Positions 1 through 11,289 of a DNA stretch of 64,000 nt are shown piece by piece (within the stretch, counting starts at the first letter, position 1; each line of letters starts with the position of its first letter). Made by a program: the position numbers and the translations under genes. This DNA comes from Zelopaecilomyces penicillatus (Eukaryota; Ascomycota; Sordariomycetes; Hypocreales; Pseudodiploosporaceae): contig VCCP01000005.1 in assembly GCA_005765155.1 (NCBI GenBank), positions 4,712,001 through 4,776,000 of the forward strand. Reading direction: 5' to 3'. The notes under the pieces were generated by a model that was given only the letters and a program-made list of their open reading frames with translations, ran no database searches and was not told where the DNA came from.

Positions 1-1294
1 GTGCCGCACCTGGTATAGTCTTGACATTATGGTTGGCGGTGTAAGTCACCTTAGGAGCGAGAGAGAAACGATCCCCAAAAACCCATTTAATTCTTTCGTA
101 CAGGCGCTGCTACTTTCCCATGAGGTGTGTTGGACGACGTCATATATTGCTTTGCTGTGTTGATAGATTAAAGCTCATTAGATGGATGGCCTTCTAGTTG
201 CATAGAGAGGGACAGTGCGACCGATACATTCAGCGCCACAGGAATATGGAAACTGGACGATGCTTTATCAAAAGTCGACGACTCAAAGAACGGGCCAACC
301 CGTGCGGGACGGGTCGTATTAGTCTCCCTCCTATCCCTCCATCTATTATTGTATTTAACCTACCCCCGTACAAGGAAAGGAACTTCCGGATGTCTCAGCC
401 AGCAACTTGTAGTAATCTGTCGGCCTGCCTTACTCTCCAATGATTTCTCAGCTGTGCCACTGCATCACCAACTGTACCTAGCAAAAAGCAGGCCATATGA
501 GGAATAGTTGCAGCATGCACAAGGCAGGTCTCAGTCCCGGATAATGGGGTCGGATGGGGGACGTGGACTCCTAATTGACCACAGGTTTGTTGGTTCGGGT
601 TAAACGTTATGGTATCATCGACGTGAGCGACTAAGACATACGCGCTCCTCAATTACAGCATTGATCTTCATCCTTGACGAAAATGAATCATTGATTGCAA
701 TACGAAAAGCTTTACATAGTAAAGAAAGAACAATTGGCCAAAATGAGATAAAAACACACTGGATTCACAACACGGCCCAGTAGAAAAGAGTGTACCTATT
801 TGAGACAATCAGAAGAAAAGAGTGGTTGCTCAAGACTAGGATTAGGGTTACGAGGTGAAAAAGGAGGTGAACAATGAACTGGTCCTTTACATGTGATCTG
901 CAGCACAGAGCATGGCGTCATCTACATTGTATGTAATTCGGTATATCAATGGTGCGAAAGCAGATGTACATCGTCAAGTCGAATTGTAAGCTGAACCTAT
1001 TTCATATAACTACCTCGCTCAATGTGGCTCAAAATTTGGTAGAAGCCGCAACTAAGGCACATACCCAGCATTGACAACTTCCCAGGCGAGCCAATGTCTC
1101 AGACAGGCGGCCGATGTTCGGGTTCAGTAACACGGCCGACCACGGAGTGGACCGAGGCAGGGAGTTGGTAATAGTGCTTCATCACCCAACTGACGCAGAA
1201 ACAACCAGCGACAAAAGTATAGACTTCCTCGTTTGGCTGACAGTAAAAAAGGTGCGAATAAAAAGACAAACATTGCAAAAATGAAAGTTGATTT
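1..1294. other. Intergenic, no gene recognised
   Basis: Both strands carry only short open frames (85 codons or fewer) with no recognisable domain, no signal peptide and no convincing splice pattern. Composition is AT-moderate and unremarkable. I see nothing in it that can be annotated. Confidence 0.6.
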
Positions 1295-1375
1295 GCGTAA
1301 TCTGGGAATCGAACCCAGGGCTCCCCGACGTTGCTCGGATGGCAACGGAGAATTTTACCACTAAACCAATTACGC
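1295..1375 (-). tRNA. tRNA-Gly(GCC) with an 11-nt intron
   Basis: On the minus strand the 7-bp acceptor stem is GCGTAAT pairing with ATTACGC at the 3' end. The T arm is CTGGG, loop TTCGATT, CCCAG. The D arm contains AGTGGTA. The anticodon stem CTCCG pairs with CGGGG around TTGCCA, giving anticodon GCC (Gly). Eleven extra bases lie immediately 3' of position 37, the canonical place for a nuclear tRNA intron. The D-arm and start resemble yeast tRNA-Gly(GCC). No CCA is encoded, as expected for a eukaryotic tRNA gene. Confidence 0.93.
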
Positions 1376-1784
1376 TGTAACTCGCTTGTGATTGGGCTGC
1401 CTCAAAGTAGCACTAAGATTGGCTCAACTGACGGCCGCATGCAGATCGACAATTGTGTGCCTGTTTGTTTGTCCTTATTGCTTTGGAATTTACATCCCAA
1501 GTCTTGTATTTGGCCAACCCCAATTTAGTATCTATTCTCAATAAACTTTCAATAAACACTGTTATCATATTATATCTAAGTATTGATTTGTTTTTTCCTA
1601 GCTCTCTACCCTCTCTCGTACATTTGTATACATTGAAGCCCCACTCTTTCTCCCATATACGCCAACATACTCAATCGCTATGTAGATGCTGTGGCCTTCT
1701 GAAATAATGGCCAGACAACTTGTAAAACCCAAATAATTATCAATGAGAAACTTTCCTCCGTCCACAGAAACATATCGCTAATGT
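1376..1784. other. Short intergenic stretch, no gene seen
   Basis: This stretch lies between the tRNA-Gly 5' end and the 3' end of the F-box gene. It is AT-rich and presumably holds the F-box gene 3' UTR. No further feature is visible. Confidence 0.5.
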
Positions 1785-3950
1785 TCAACCATAAAGCCTG
1801 CTCATCTCCCGCCATGCCAACGCCGTGATCGCGTCCTCCTTTGAGCACCATGTAGCTCTTTCGTATGGTATTGACCAACCGCCCTGATTACTTTCCCCAA
1901 CGACTTCACTGCTATCATCTCTGTGGTTTCCCTGTACAAAGTGCCAAAACGCAATCCCAAAAGGAGTAGGAACGGCAATATCTCCGGCTGCCTCCCCCTC
2001 CCAGCTATCTTCCCAAAACTCTAGAGGATCGACGCCGATAGCGTGCTGCCCGTTACGATGAATAAAATGCCACAACTCGGTCGGGTAACCGTTTCGAATT
2101 CCATCGCCAGGCTCAACTCTCCAGTAAAAGAGCTGGCCTGTTGCAGACTTGGCCCAATCCCATCTCGGGGCATTCTGTACTCGCTCAAGATGAGAGGCCT
2201 CCTCTGATGTCCAAGAAGATAAATCACTATCGACATCTGTTTTAAAGTCACTGTTATCCACAAACTCATTATCATATTCACCACCAAGCTCAGGGAAAAA
2301 AGGTGACCATTGTTGACGATCAATACGGTCTCGTAGTGCAAGTTGACACTCCTCGTTTAGATTTGATGGCTCCGGAGTCATGTATGGAGATATCAGCCTC
2401 TGCCGATTGCCAAAGGTGTTACATGTTGTCGATGTCATGTAGTCTTTTTCTCGATACTGAATGCCATGCGTGCAGATAACGATCGTATTATCAAGCTTTT
2501 CCTGATCTACTCCAATGGGTTCAAAAATCAAGTGACCCGTGTTGTCCACGTATGCGGTCATGACTGCTCTTCCAGACGATCTGCTAGGGGTATCACCAGA
2601 TTCTGACAACTCGCCCTTGTCGTTTCCACTGACCAGATCCAGTAGCCTGGCTTCTGAAGTGTATATGTTTTCGCCTTCGGTGGAATCTGAGACTGATATC
2701 AGGCGTTTCAGTTTCAAGCCTTTGATCTGGGCTAACCCATAGACAACATCGGGTGTCACCGGGCAATTGTCAAACCTGAGAACTTCCAGAGAGTTGGCTA
2801 ATTTGCGAACGAGTTTGACTAGCTGGCGCTTAGTGAACCAGACATTCTCGAGGTGTAGGCGCGTCAGCTTAGGCCACTGGCATTTGGGGCTGTCAAAAAG
2901 CTGGTCGAATGCAACAGATGCTTTAAAGCCAGTGCCAATTGAGGGACTTAGGGCTTCGTCGTCTGGTACGTCCTTGGATTCAACATGGAGTTCCTTAAAA
3001 CACAGGCGTAGCTCAGTCAGATCTTTAGCAGCACGGAGACAGTCATATAACATGGTAAAAGGTTTTGATCGGAAGGCCTTCGTGATGCCAAGCTCAATGT
3101 GGGTGAGTGATGCGAACGCTTGAGTGAATTGAGGCTTGAAACGATAGACAGACGTTCGGCCCATTATTTCATCTTGGAAATGAAGACGTGTGATTTTGGA
3201 TGAAGTCGTAAGCGCCTGGGATTTTGGTAAAAGTGCAGGAATAAGGAAACGGTATAGACCCTCGTTCAGCTGTTCGTAGGCTGGGAGTTCGCCCTGGAGA
3301 AATAAGCTAGCCGTCACAGGATAATTGATGGTGCCAGGGGGCAGGGGAATCTTGCGCAAAGGGCTCATTGGTTGCGAAACTATAGTGTTGATCCCTGGCA
3401 TCCGGTCAAGAGCATGGAAAAATGAGGGTAAGAAGTCCTCAATGGCAGACATTTGCGCTCGCTCCGACTTGTTCGTAGCGGGCCTCCCCTCCCCACCCAG
3501 CTCACGAAAACCAGACTCAGGCTGCTCCGTATGATCAAAAGGCAGCCAAAACAGTTCATCCACCAATTCAGCACAATCATCAACAAACCCTTCCGCGTCA
3601 ATATCCTTGACTTCCTCGCAGCTCTGCATGAGCCCATCTTGGTTCCGAGGAGGCACAGGAGTAGGCAACGGCGCAAACCCAAGTTTATCGTGTGCCAGCT
3701 CATAAAATACAAGCTCTCGGGCTAGGATCGCGAGATGGGGTTGGAGTGCAATGTTCAGAAAAGCATTTCGATCCGACTTAAGCCTGGATAGGTACACAGT
3801 CCGGAAAAGGAGAGCCGTCGCTACGTCTGAGATATGGCGACAAACTAGTCGCAGGGTTTTGAGATTCCTTCTAGAAAGTGGCTCATGTCCCAGAATCGCA
3901 AAAACAATCTCAAGCGGCAGCGCATTCATGTTAACCGTCTGGTGAGCCAT
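1785..3950 (-). CDS. F-box / leucine-rich-repeat-like protein, uncharacterised
   Basis: A single uninterrupted frame of 721 codons. The first 50 residues (from MNALPLEIVFAILGH to LRLVCRHISDVA) match the F-box pattern: Leu-Pro-x-Glu-Ile near the start, then a Leu-x-x-Val-Cys-Arg helix. F-box proteins usually recruit substrates to SCF ubiquitin ligases through Skp1; that role is inferred from the family. Residues about 270-420 contain LRR-like stretches (LTRLHLENVWF, LEVLRFDNC). The C-terminal 200 residues are Trp/Asp-rich (RWDWAKS, FYWRVEPGDG, FWEDSWEGE), a pattern often found in fungal F-box proteins of unknown substrate. The first Met is preferred because it begins the F-box by a few residues; Met8 is an alternative. 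The substrate cannot be told from sequence. Confidence 0.85.
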   Translation of the reverse strand: MAHQTVNMNALPLEIVFAILGHEPLSRRNLKTLRLVCRHISDVATALLFRTVYLSRLKSDRNAFLNIALQPHLAILARELVFYELAHDKLGFAPLPTPVPPRNQDGLMQSCEEVKDIDAEGFVDDCAELVDELFWLPFDHTEQPESGFRELGGEGRPATNKSERAQMSAIEDFLPSFFHALDRMPGINTIVSQPMSPLRKIPLPPGTINYPVTASLFLQGELPAYEQLNEGLYRFLIPALLPKSQALTTSSKITRLHFQDEIMGRTSVYRFKPQFTQAFASLTHIELGITKAFRSKPFTMLYDCLRAAKDLTELRLCFKELHVESKDVPDDEALSPSIGTGFKASVAFDQLFDSPKCQWPKLTRLHLENVWFTKRQLVKLVRKLANSLEVLRFDNCPVTPDVVYGLAQIKGLKLKRLISVSDSTEGENIYTSEARLLDLVSGNDKGELSESGDTPSRSSGRAVMTAYVDNTGHLIFEPIGVDQEKLDNTIVICTHGIQYREKDYMTSTTCNTFGNRQRLISPYMTPEPSNLNEECQLALRDRIDRQQWSPFFPELGGEYDNEFVDNSDFKTDVDSDLSSWTSEEASHLERVQNAPRWDWAKSATGQLFYWRVEPGDGIRNGYPTELWHFIHRNGQHAIGVDPLEFWEDSWEGEAAGDIAVPTPFGIAFWHFVQGNHRDDSSEVVGESNQGGWSIPYERATWCSKEDAITALAWREMSRLYG

Positions 3951-4486
3951 TTGTGATGGGGGAAAAGCCGTCTCTGAAGATTGTTGACATGAACAGGATA
4001 GAACCTAGGCGTGTTGATTGAGAGGCTAGAGCTCAAGCCTAGCTGTGATTACATAAGATAGGTAGCAGCACCTTCCATCAAGACACTGCAAAACTGTCTC
4101 CAAATCCTGAACAATACAGGCCTGTTGGGGAATTTCATTGTTGAATATTTTCGTGTACAGATTGAACCACCAGTGCCTAGTAGCCATCTGACTATGCTAC
4201 CTAACGACATCTCTATATAACAACACATAACTTGTAAATCGTTTCCATGACAACTGACACGACATTCCCATTTGACTTACACCCTTTCGTAGCCGCCTTT
4301 TGTGTAAAACCTAGAAAAATTCTAATCATGCTAATCGCATTCTTTCTGTTGCCTGTGATAACTCCTGACATGCAAACTCCCAAGTATTGATTGGCACCAT
4401 GCCATGCCACTCTCTACCTCCGCCCAGTATCCCAACCAAAGCAAAACGCCAGACTTGAAAGTCACGTACTTTATTTCATAAAGCTT
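3951..4486. other. Intergenic; promoter side of the F-box gene and 3' side of the Zn2Cys6 gene
   Basis: No coding frame of interest. The segment from 3951 should hold the F-box gene promoter and 5' UTR, and the part near 4486 the 3' UTR of the neighbouring gene on the same strand. No TATA box or repeat stands out. Confidence 0.5.
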
Positions 4487-7007
4487 TCAGCAAACCCCAG
4501 ATAGAATTGACGCCGAGTCCGTGATTGGTTGCTGACGCCAATCAAGGAGCCCGTCCATGCGTACGGTGAACTCGGCAGCCTCCTCTATGGTAACCCATAC
4601 ACCTGTCAGGGGATCCTTCTGGGCTGACCTGAAGATGATGTTGGTTCCAAAATCTTCGAAAACAAGCTCCCGCCTTTTTAGACGTATCCACTGCTCATTC
4701 TCGTCGCCCTCCATCGAGTTTATCAACTCAGTTTCTCGGTTTTTAACAGCAATGGCTCTGAAAACGCGACTATCTCGGAGGGCATTGCGAATAGGGTATT
4801 GGTCAAGGATCCGAATCGCCTCCTCCCGCACAGCAGGGTCTCGGCAGCCAAACGCGGATACGAACAATGGCCATGTCCATCCGGCGTCCATAGCAAACCC
4901 ACAGTTGGGTCGAGATTGTAAAAGCTTCTCTGCCAGAACGGTGATTTCCCGGTACTGTGGGGTCAAACCCTTGGCAGTAATCAGGCTAGAATAGCGTGGA
5001 ATAGTAGTATAAATGTAGAGGATGAGGTACTCGATGCGTATACTCATTGCTTGTTGATATAGGAGAGGATCCTGATCCTTGTTGTGGAATATGGATTGGT
5101 ATAGAGGCTGAAATGCCTCGATCCATCTCTGAAGCCAATATCTAGATTCAGCGATGAATCTGGATGCCTCGGGGTTCTGCTTGATGCTGGTCAACTTGGT
5201 CTCTAGCTCAGCGTCACTTCTCACTCTAGAAAGAGCCAGTTGATTTGTGAGCAGTGTCAGTTTTGGTACAGCAACGACCATCTGCCGTTGCACTAAGCTC
5301 CAATAATCCTGCATCTCATCCCATGTCTCGAATACGGGTGGCATATCTTCGAGGTGGGTAATCCTCGTTAGCTTAGGTCGGAAATAAGGAGAATGCTTTG
5401 TGAACGGCGCTATGCCGGGTGGTCTCGACAATGGGGCCTTGGGAGGTAGCTGCCCATTCTGGCTCTGCGGACTGCTTTGGCTCCGAGGGCTCCCTTGACT
5501 CTGAGGACTCGGTAGACCGACTGGTTGAATTACTTGCGCGGTAGAGCCCTGCCAGGGCGTCCCCGGCTGACTCGGAGGCGAGTTTGTTGCAGGGCCATCA
5601 GGAGAACTAGGCTCTGGCGATGTGTGTTGTGATTGATAGAGGGGCTGTGTCCCTTGCGCAGGCTGGGGTGGTTTTGGAGGGAAAAAGAATTTTTGGTACG
5701 AGCCAATGAAGGATCTCGATTGTAACTCCAATGGCTTATAGCAATCAAGAATCTCCTGGACAAGGATCGGGGGCGCAGCAGCAATACTAACTAAATTGGG
5801 CGCATTCTCTGTGCAGGTGGCAAGCTCATTGAGCATGCTAAATCCATGCGTGACGTGCTTCAGTGCCGCAGGCATGTTACCTCGCTGAGATTCAAAACAT
5901 ATGAAGAGCAAAGACGAGAGCAGAGCTGTTCGTAATCCTTCCTTGGTTGGCTTTGCTTTTGACTGTAATCGGAGGGCTTCGCAATAGTACACAATAGCAT
6001 TGAGGTAGTGTCTGTTATTGCCCGTGAGGGCGCAACCAGGGTTCTCGACTGAGTACGCTTTGCGCAGGGCCCCGACAGCCATTGCGCCAAATCGGAGGGT
6101 GGTTTCCTCGAGCGTCACTTGAGGCATAGTTGACGTCCATAACCGCGTTTTGCTTAGGCCCCCGCTGAGAAATGTCACCGACAAAGTAGACCATTCATCA
6201 AAGTAGCTTCTTTGATCGCTATTTGCAAATCGCAGCGTGTTGGCAGAGGGCTCATTGAGAATCAAGGGCGACTTTTTAGTGTGGATAAGTTTGGCGTTGG
6301 CCGGGGTAGAGGAATTCGGTTGGGAGTTCGCATTTTCGGCGTAGGAGTCGCAATAACCTCTCCATTTAACACAGTTCAGACAAGCCGGGCGAGTCTCGTC
6401 GCATTTGACGTGACGTTTCCTGTGCGGAGAGGGAGTTAAAATTGTGTGTCATCTCTAATACTGGCGTGAAGGGGGGTGGGGATGAAGCTATTGTGAGGAT
6501 GACTGTGTGGCTATTGATGTACTACTCAGGATAACATGCAACAAAGTGTTGATGCGCAAATCACTTACTTGCCTATCACACGCACAAACAGATTAGCAAG
6601 CGCAGACTTAACAGCGATAGAGCCACTGAGGTGTAGCAGGATTCCAGGTCTAACGTCTCAAACACAGAGAGGCTAAGAAATAAAGAGACGGGAGGAAGAG
6701 GAAGGGGCAAGAGGGAGAGCTAGCTACTAACATGTGCTGCAGCCAGTTCGCGCTCGGGTTGAACTCCGACGGGTATGCCGCGTCCTCGTATCCAAGGCAA
6801 AGCGATGAGTGCCGCTCCGGCCAGTGGGCGCCGTGGCAGATTTCGATGATATACTGGCAGAGGAGCTGCAATGATGATAAGAGACGAAAAGGTGTTAGCA
6901 GCTATGATATGCATGGTCGAGAGTATGCATGTGCGAATAGGCCGCCACCCGCCCTCGCACCAGAGCTGGAACAGAGTCGGAGCAAAGCCGGCGCGGAAGA
7001 CGGGCAT
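4487..7007 (-). CDS. Zn2Cys6 fungal transcription factor with microexon inside the zinc cluster
   Basis: The long exon (6419 to stop at 4487) encodes the second half of a zinc binuclear cluster (KRHVKCDETRPACLNC, then a Cys six residues on), a Pro/Gln/Ser-rich region, and an alpha-helical C-terminal region like the fungal_trans_2 class. The first half of the cluster (TGCSTC, preceded by a basic RRSSTRART stretch) lies in an exon at 6865-6732. The two halves join in frame only through a 4-nt exon at 6572-6569 (GCAA), flanked by TAG and GTAAGT. This restores C-x2-C-x6-C-x6-C-x2-C-x6-C exactly. A further 5' exon (7007-6961, starting MPVFRAG) is needed because no ATG is in frame in the 6865-6732 exon; it is the least certain part (donor GTGCGA, but a CTAAC branch and TTGCAG acceptor at 6866). 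The model totals 705 residues. Role: nuclear DNA-binding regulator; target unknown. Confidence 0.75.
6569..6572 (-). other. Predicted 4-nt microexon of the Zn2Cys6 gene
   Basis: The bases GCAA on the minus strand lie between GTGATAG (acceptor) and GTAAGTGA (perfect donor). Upstream exon ends ...ACAT before GTTAGT at 6731; downstream exon begins G-AAA after CACAG at 6420. Joining T+GC and AA+G gives Cys-Lys and restores the x6 spacing of the zinc cluster. The introns on either side are 159 and 149 nt. Confidence 0.7.
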
Positions 7008-10000
7008 TGATGCAGAACTTAAAGCATATGGAGATGCCGACTCACCCAGCCAAGGGATTCTTTGCGGTCACGTTGAGAGGCAGAGTAAACTGTATCTCCA
7101 TCTCGCCTGGGTGGGTCGCAAGCCCTCACACATCAGCAAAGCTGAGTTTTGGGATGTGGCCGAAGCCGTAGTATTCGACAAAGGCACCAAGCTCTGTGGT
7201 GTGAATATGTCGTACACGGCCGCTGAAAAAAAAAACGGAAGATACGCAGGTCTAGGTTCGCTAACGGGCGAAATGCAACCCAACTGAAGGGCAACGTTTG
7301 TCGTTGCGTTACGGTTTGCTTGCTTTTGAGGATGGCCTCGCTGTCGAGGCAGTCGTGGTGAGGATTCGCAAAGACAGCCCACCCGAATCCTTGACGGTGC
7401 GCGTCGCCGCCCTTGGCAGCGTAATAACCAAACCTCGCGGCGGTGATTGCCGTTGTCGTCGTTGTCGTCACGGTAGTTGGAACACGTTTCCTGTCCAGCG
7501 AGGCGAAGTTGACCTTGGTGGCGCAGAGCAGGGTGCGAAGAACGTGGAGAGAGAGCGAGTACCGAGCCCTGGACGAAGAGTTGTTCAAGGTGGCGGTAGC
7601 CGAAACGAAGGGGAAAAGAAACGGGAAAGAAAGAAAAGGGAAAACCCAGTCGTGGGTGAGACGAGGATGGAGGGGAAATTGATGGTTTGCTAGAATGATG
7701 TAAGGCAGGCATGGAAACGCCCGCGTATCTGCTTGTAGCAGAACTACTAGCTGCTGGCGTATTGCCTCTACGCCATGTTCTAATTATTATTAGTATGTAT
7801 GTATAGCACGGTAGTCCCTATAAATTGGGATGGATCAGATGGAAAATGGGTCTGGTAATACCTGTAGCCTGTAGCCTGCAGCGCCAGGCTCGGGTGGTGG
7901 GTGCACGGGACGGGGGTGGGTGCAGAAGTGCGAAGTGGGCGGCGTGCCATGGAGGCGGGGCACAGCGCAGCACTGTTACAAGTTACAACTATGTGGCTGT
8001 CGTCATTGGAGGTCTCCGAGTCTCCAACGCTTACGAGGCAATTCTGGAGCGCCAGCTGAGGCTTTGGCAGAGGGCCCGAGAACACCTGGGCCTCGATGAA
8101 ATACCACCGCCTCCTTGCTCGGCTCCAGAGCTAACGCAGGTGGAAGGAGCGAAATGGCATTCTAGATTGGTTCCCATTGCAGGTCAGCTTGCATGGAGTG
8201 ACCTGCGCCAGCATCGTCTGTTGGTAACAGTGCGACGTCAGTCTGGGTGGCGTGTGCGCAGCCATGATGCCGAGTTCAGGCGGTCCTGTTGACGAGTCCT
8301 ACACCACTGTACCTACCTATCCTCCAAGGTACCTAGGTAGGTACGGTAGAGATCCTAGTGCAAAGTAGGCAAGGTAACCGTCTAGGCCTAGGTAGTTGTA
8401 GGTGACCGATTAGCTTTTATTGGGGACCCGTGTGGAGGTTGCATATGTACGGAGGACGGCATGAAGCAGACGGCATTGTTACCAGCCTGGGTGATGGCTG
8501 CAGCCCACCCAGCACTGTCGCACAGTTACAGAACTCACAAGAACGGCCACCAACATGAACCTCATTTACACGCTTGCGCCAGACAAAGAAGGGGCAAGCG
8601 AGAAGTTGAAGCCGATTGGATGGTTGCCGCTTGTGCCCAGCAAACAGCCCCCAGGTACTCGGCAGGCTAGGCAATGTTGGCACTGTTGTGATGAAGGGGA
8701 ACCGCCTTGGCAAAGAATTGCCAGGGAAGCGTGTGGGGGGATCTGCGTCAGCGCCTGTTTGGTTCAGTTGGGGCTGTTTGCACTATATCTGCACACACCT
8801 ACAAGCCAAGACTGCAAAGTTCCAAGGTACGGCTGATATGTAAGGTAGGGAATGATAAATAAATCTTTACAATCCTCGATACCCAAGTTTGGTATCTACT
8901 CAGAGATAGGTTATCTCATCTTAGCAACGACAACTTGGACCTATGGCGTCTGTTAGGCGTCATGAAATATTGATATTTGCGGCCTGCAAGTAATACAGCC
9001 ACGGCAGGCAAAAGGTGTGTGTGTGCATCGTTATTATGAGGTGCACAGACGACTGTTCTTGACGCACTGTTGCCACAAGTACCTACCTTAGTGAGTACCT
9101 TGATAATTACCCTATTTACAGTTACTAGCAAATATTGGTACGTCCAGGCTGGGGCTGTTCAGAGATGGTTTTGGTGGGGCGCGAGGCCTATAACTTCCCT
9201 TTATATAACGGCATTATACGCTACGCACCTACGCCAGTGCGTGTCTTGCGTGTCGCTCCTCTGAAGGTACATGTGATAAATGCGACAGTGTGTGCTAATA
9301 CAGGTAGTCGTGCCTGCTTTCTTCCCGTCGGTTGCCACGCGCCTTCCTTCTTAAAATGCTCTTGGAGTCACACGAATGCATCATTTTTGTACAGCGTGAT
9401 CGACGATGGACTTCTTCACTTCAACTCGCATTCCGACTCTGGTCCGAATAGAGATGGGACATTAGTAGCTACTAAGCACCTGCACAATTCTATCACACAC
9501 AGGTATGTGCAAGGCTGCGGAAACTACCTGCTCGTCCGAGTCGGCAAAAGCACCAATTTATACGTACACGACTGATGCTGATACAATTGCTGTTTTATAG
9601 ATTCAAGCAAATTGCTGTGTGCCCTACACTGAGCAGCTGTTGCCGGGGTCAAGTGCCGAGGGAATGCTATCATGTGTATCGTGGTTCGCATCTCGCCATC
9701 TTCAAGGGGTTTGGCCAAGCTCCACATGGTCCAGGTCCAGCTGAGTCCTCTCCAGCACGGAATATCCGTCAAACACCAGACCCCAGCAGAGGATCCTCCA
9801 GATCCATATTAGATCTGTGCCGCAAGCAAGAGCAAGAGGGATGGGATGGAGCAAGTCTATTCTAGTGGTGATGGGGTCGTTTTTGACCGTCAAAGAGGTG
9901 TGCCGCACTGCACTGCATGTGGGACGCCCACTGTGCTGGCCCACGAGGTTCGAAGCAGGGACCCGTCGCGGCCACGTTTGCCCTCCCGATCAGTGGGTGT

Positions 10001-11289
10001 GGGAAACCGGAATCATCCCGCCTTGGGATGGCATGCAGCCATGTAGAAACCCTTCCATTGGATCAATTTGGATGGCTGCGGGCGTTCGGGGGAGTGGAGC
10101 CTCTGCATGTGTCCCTCAACCATGTTTCGCGGTCGGCTGATATTGGATGCCGGGCCGGGTTTACTCAAGTCCATGCCAAATATTCAAACCACCACCCAAG
10201 GGAGGGCAGCTTTGGAGAAACAAGGCTGATGTCGGCATACCCGGCGCCGACATCACAAAATAAGTCCGAACATGTCTGGCCCGCGATCTGCTCAGTCGTG
10301 CCGACGTGTTCGTATGAAGCACATAATTATTTCTTGCGTAGTATCTGTGCAGGCCACATCATGAAGACTGAAGTGGGTCATGCTTCCTTCAACAGCACCT
10401 GTGTGGGATCTCTGACATGAGACAACTGCATTCGGAGACCGAGAGATAAACCAAGCGAGAAACAGGATTTGGCCCCCAAACAGGATGGTACTTTGATTAC
10501 AGGCCACAACAACCACAGCCATCGTTGTTTTGGCAAATTGGCATGTCAAGCATGATATTAAGGATTCACCAAAAGGTCGGAATTATACCATCCTTTTTAC
10601 GTTATGCATTACGACGTTGTGCAGCTGCCCATCATCAAGCCACGCGGGTGACGATCACTGTGCCGCGTCGGATAAATTCGTCATGGTACAAAAGCGCGCA
10701 AATGCCCTTTGCGTTTGTTTTGACAAATATGTGGAGGCTTGTTGAGTCATAATTACCCTTTCTACCTATCCAAAAGAAAAAGAAAGAAACGAATAAACAA
10801 CCTGTCTGGTTGTTTTCCTCTCGTCTTTTTCTCACAATGTTTTCTGTTGTGATGCCATTTTCAAGCTAACAAATAGCCTATGTACGGCGTGACCGGAAGA
10901 ACTTCTTGCTCAATTGATGAGTGGTGGTTGTAGCTTGATGATGAATCAACCGCCGTGTTGGAGATAGATGGATTATCAGTCCAATGTTGATTTATACGGT
11001 CTAACTTGACCATATCTTAATCTCGTTGTAGTTAGCATTTCATTGCCGTTTTGAACCACGGTCGTCACACACGACGTTTTGCACCGTATTTCCCTGATGT
11101 GCTTCCCAACACGACCCGGTGGCTATTGATAGGTATGTATGTTCCGACGGCGCACTTCCCAGACACTTTAATCTTCATTACTTACAGGCTTACATACTCT
11201 CCCGTATGCTCTCCTTCTTCCCCTGGAGTCTGCCTTGATGTATGTGTATGCCAACACAATTATAGTAAATCCTATGGATACCATTAGCT
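7008..11289. other. Long stretch without a recognisable gene
   Basis: About 4.3 kb in which the open frames reach 214 codons (minus, 7712-7068) and 167 codons (plus, 9917-10420), but their translations are low-complexity, lack domains and overlap on both strands, as expected of chance frames. The left end should hold the promoter of the Zn2Cys6 gene. A cluster of AGGTA/TACCT motifs lies at about 8310-8402. I see no transposase, reverse transcriptase, terminal repeat or tRNA here. Confidence 0.5.
8310..8402. repeat. Cluster of short ACCTAGGT / AGGTAGGT palindromic motifs
   Basis: Within about 90 bases there are ACCTACCT, GGTACCTAGGTAGGTAC, GTAGGCAAGGTAACC, and GGCCTAGGTAG, that is, repeated forms of AGGTA and its complement TACCT on both strands. 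Isolated copies also occur elsewhere (for example near 9080 and 17050). Function unknown; it may be simple sequence drift or protein-binding sites. Confidence 0.45.

Noticed and set aside
7068..7712. Minus-strand frame of 214 codons upstream of the first Zn2Cys6 gene
   Set aside because: Low-complexity translation without a domain, overlapped by frames on the other strand, and not joinable to the zinc-cluster exon with in-phase splice sites.
9917..10420. Plus-strand frame of 167 codons
   Set aside because: No domain, no signal peptide and no family-like composition; overlapping frames elsewhere on both strands are as long.
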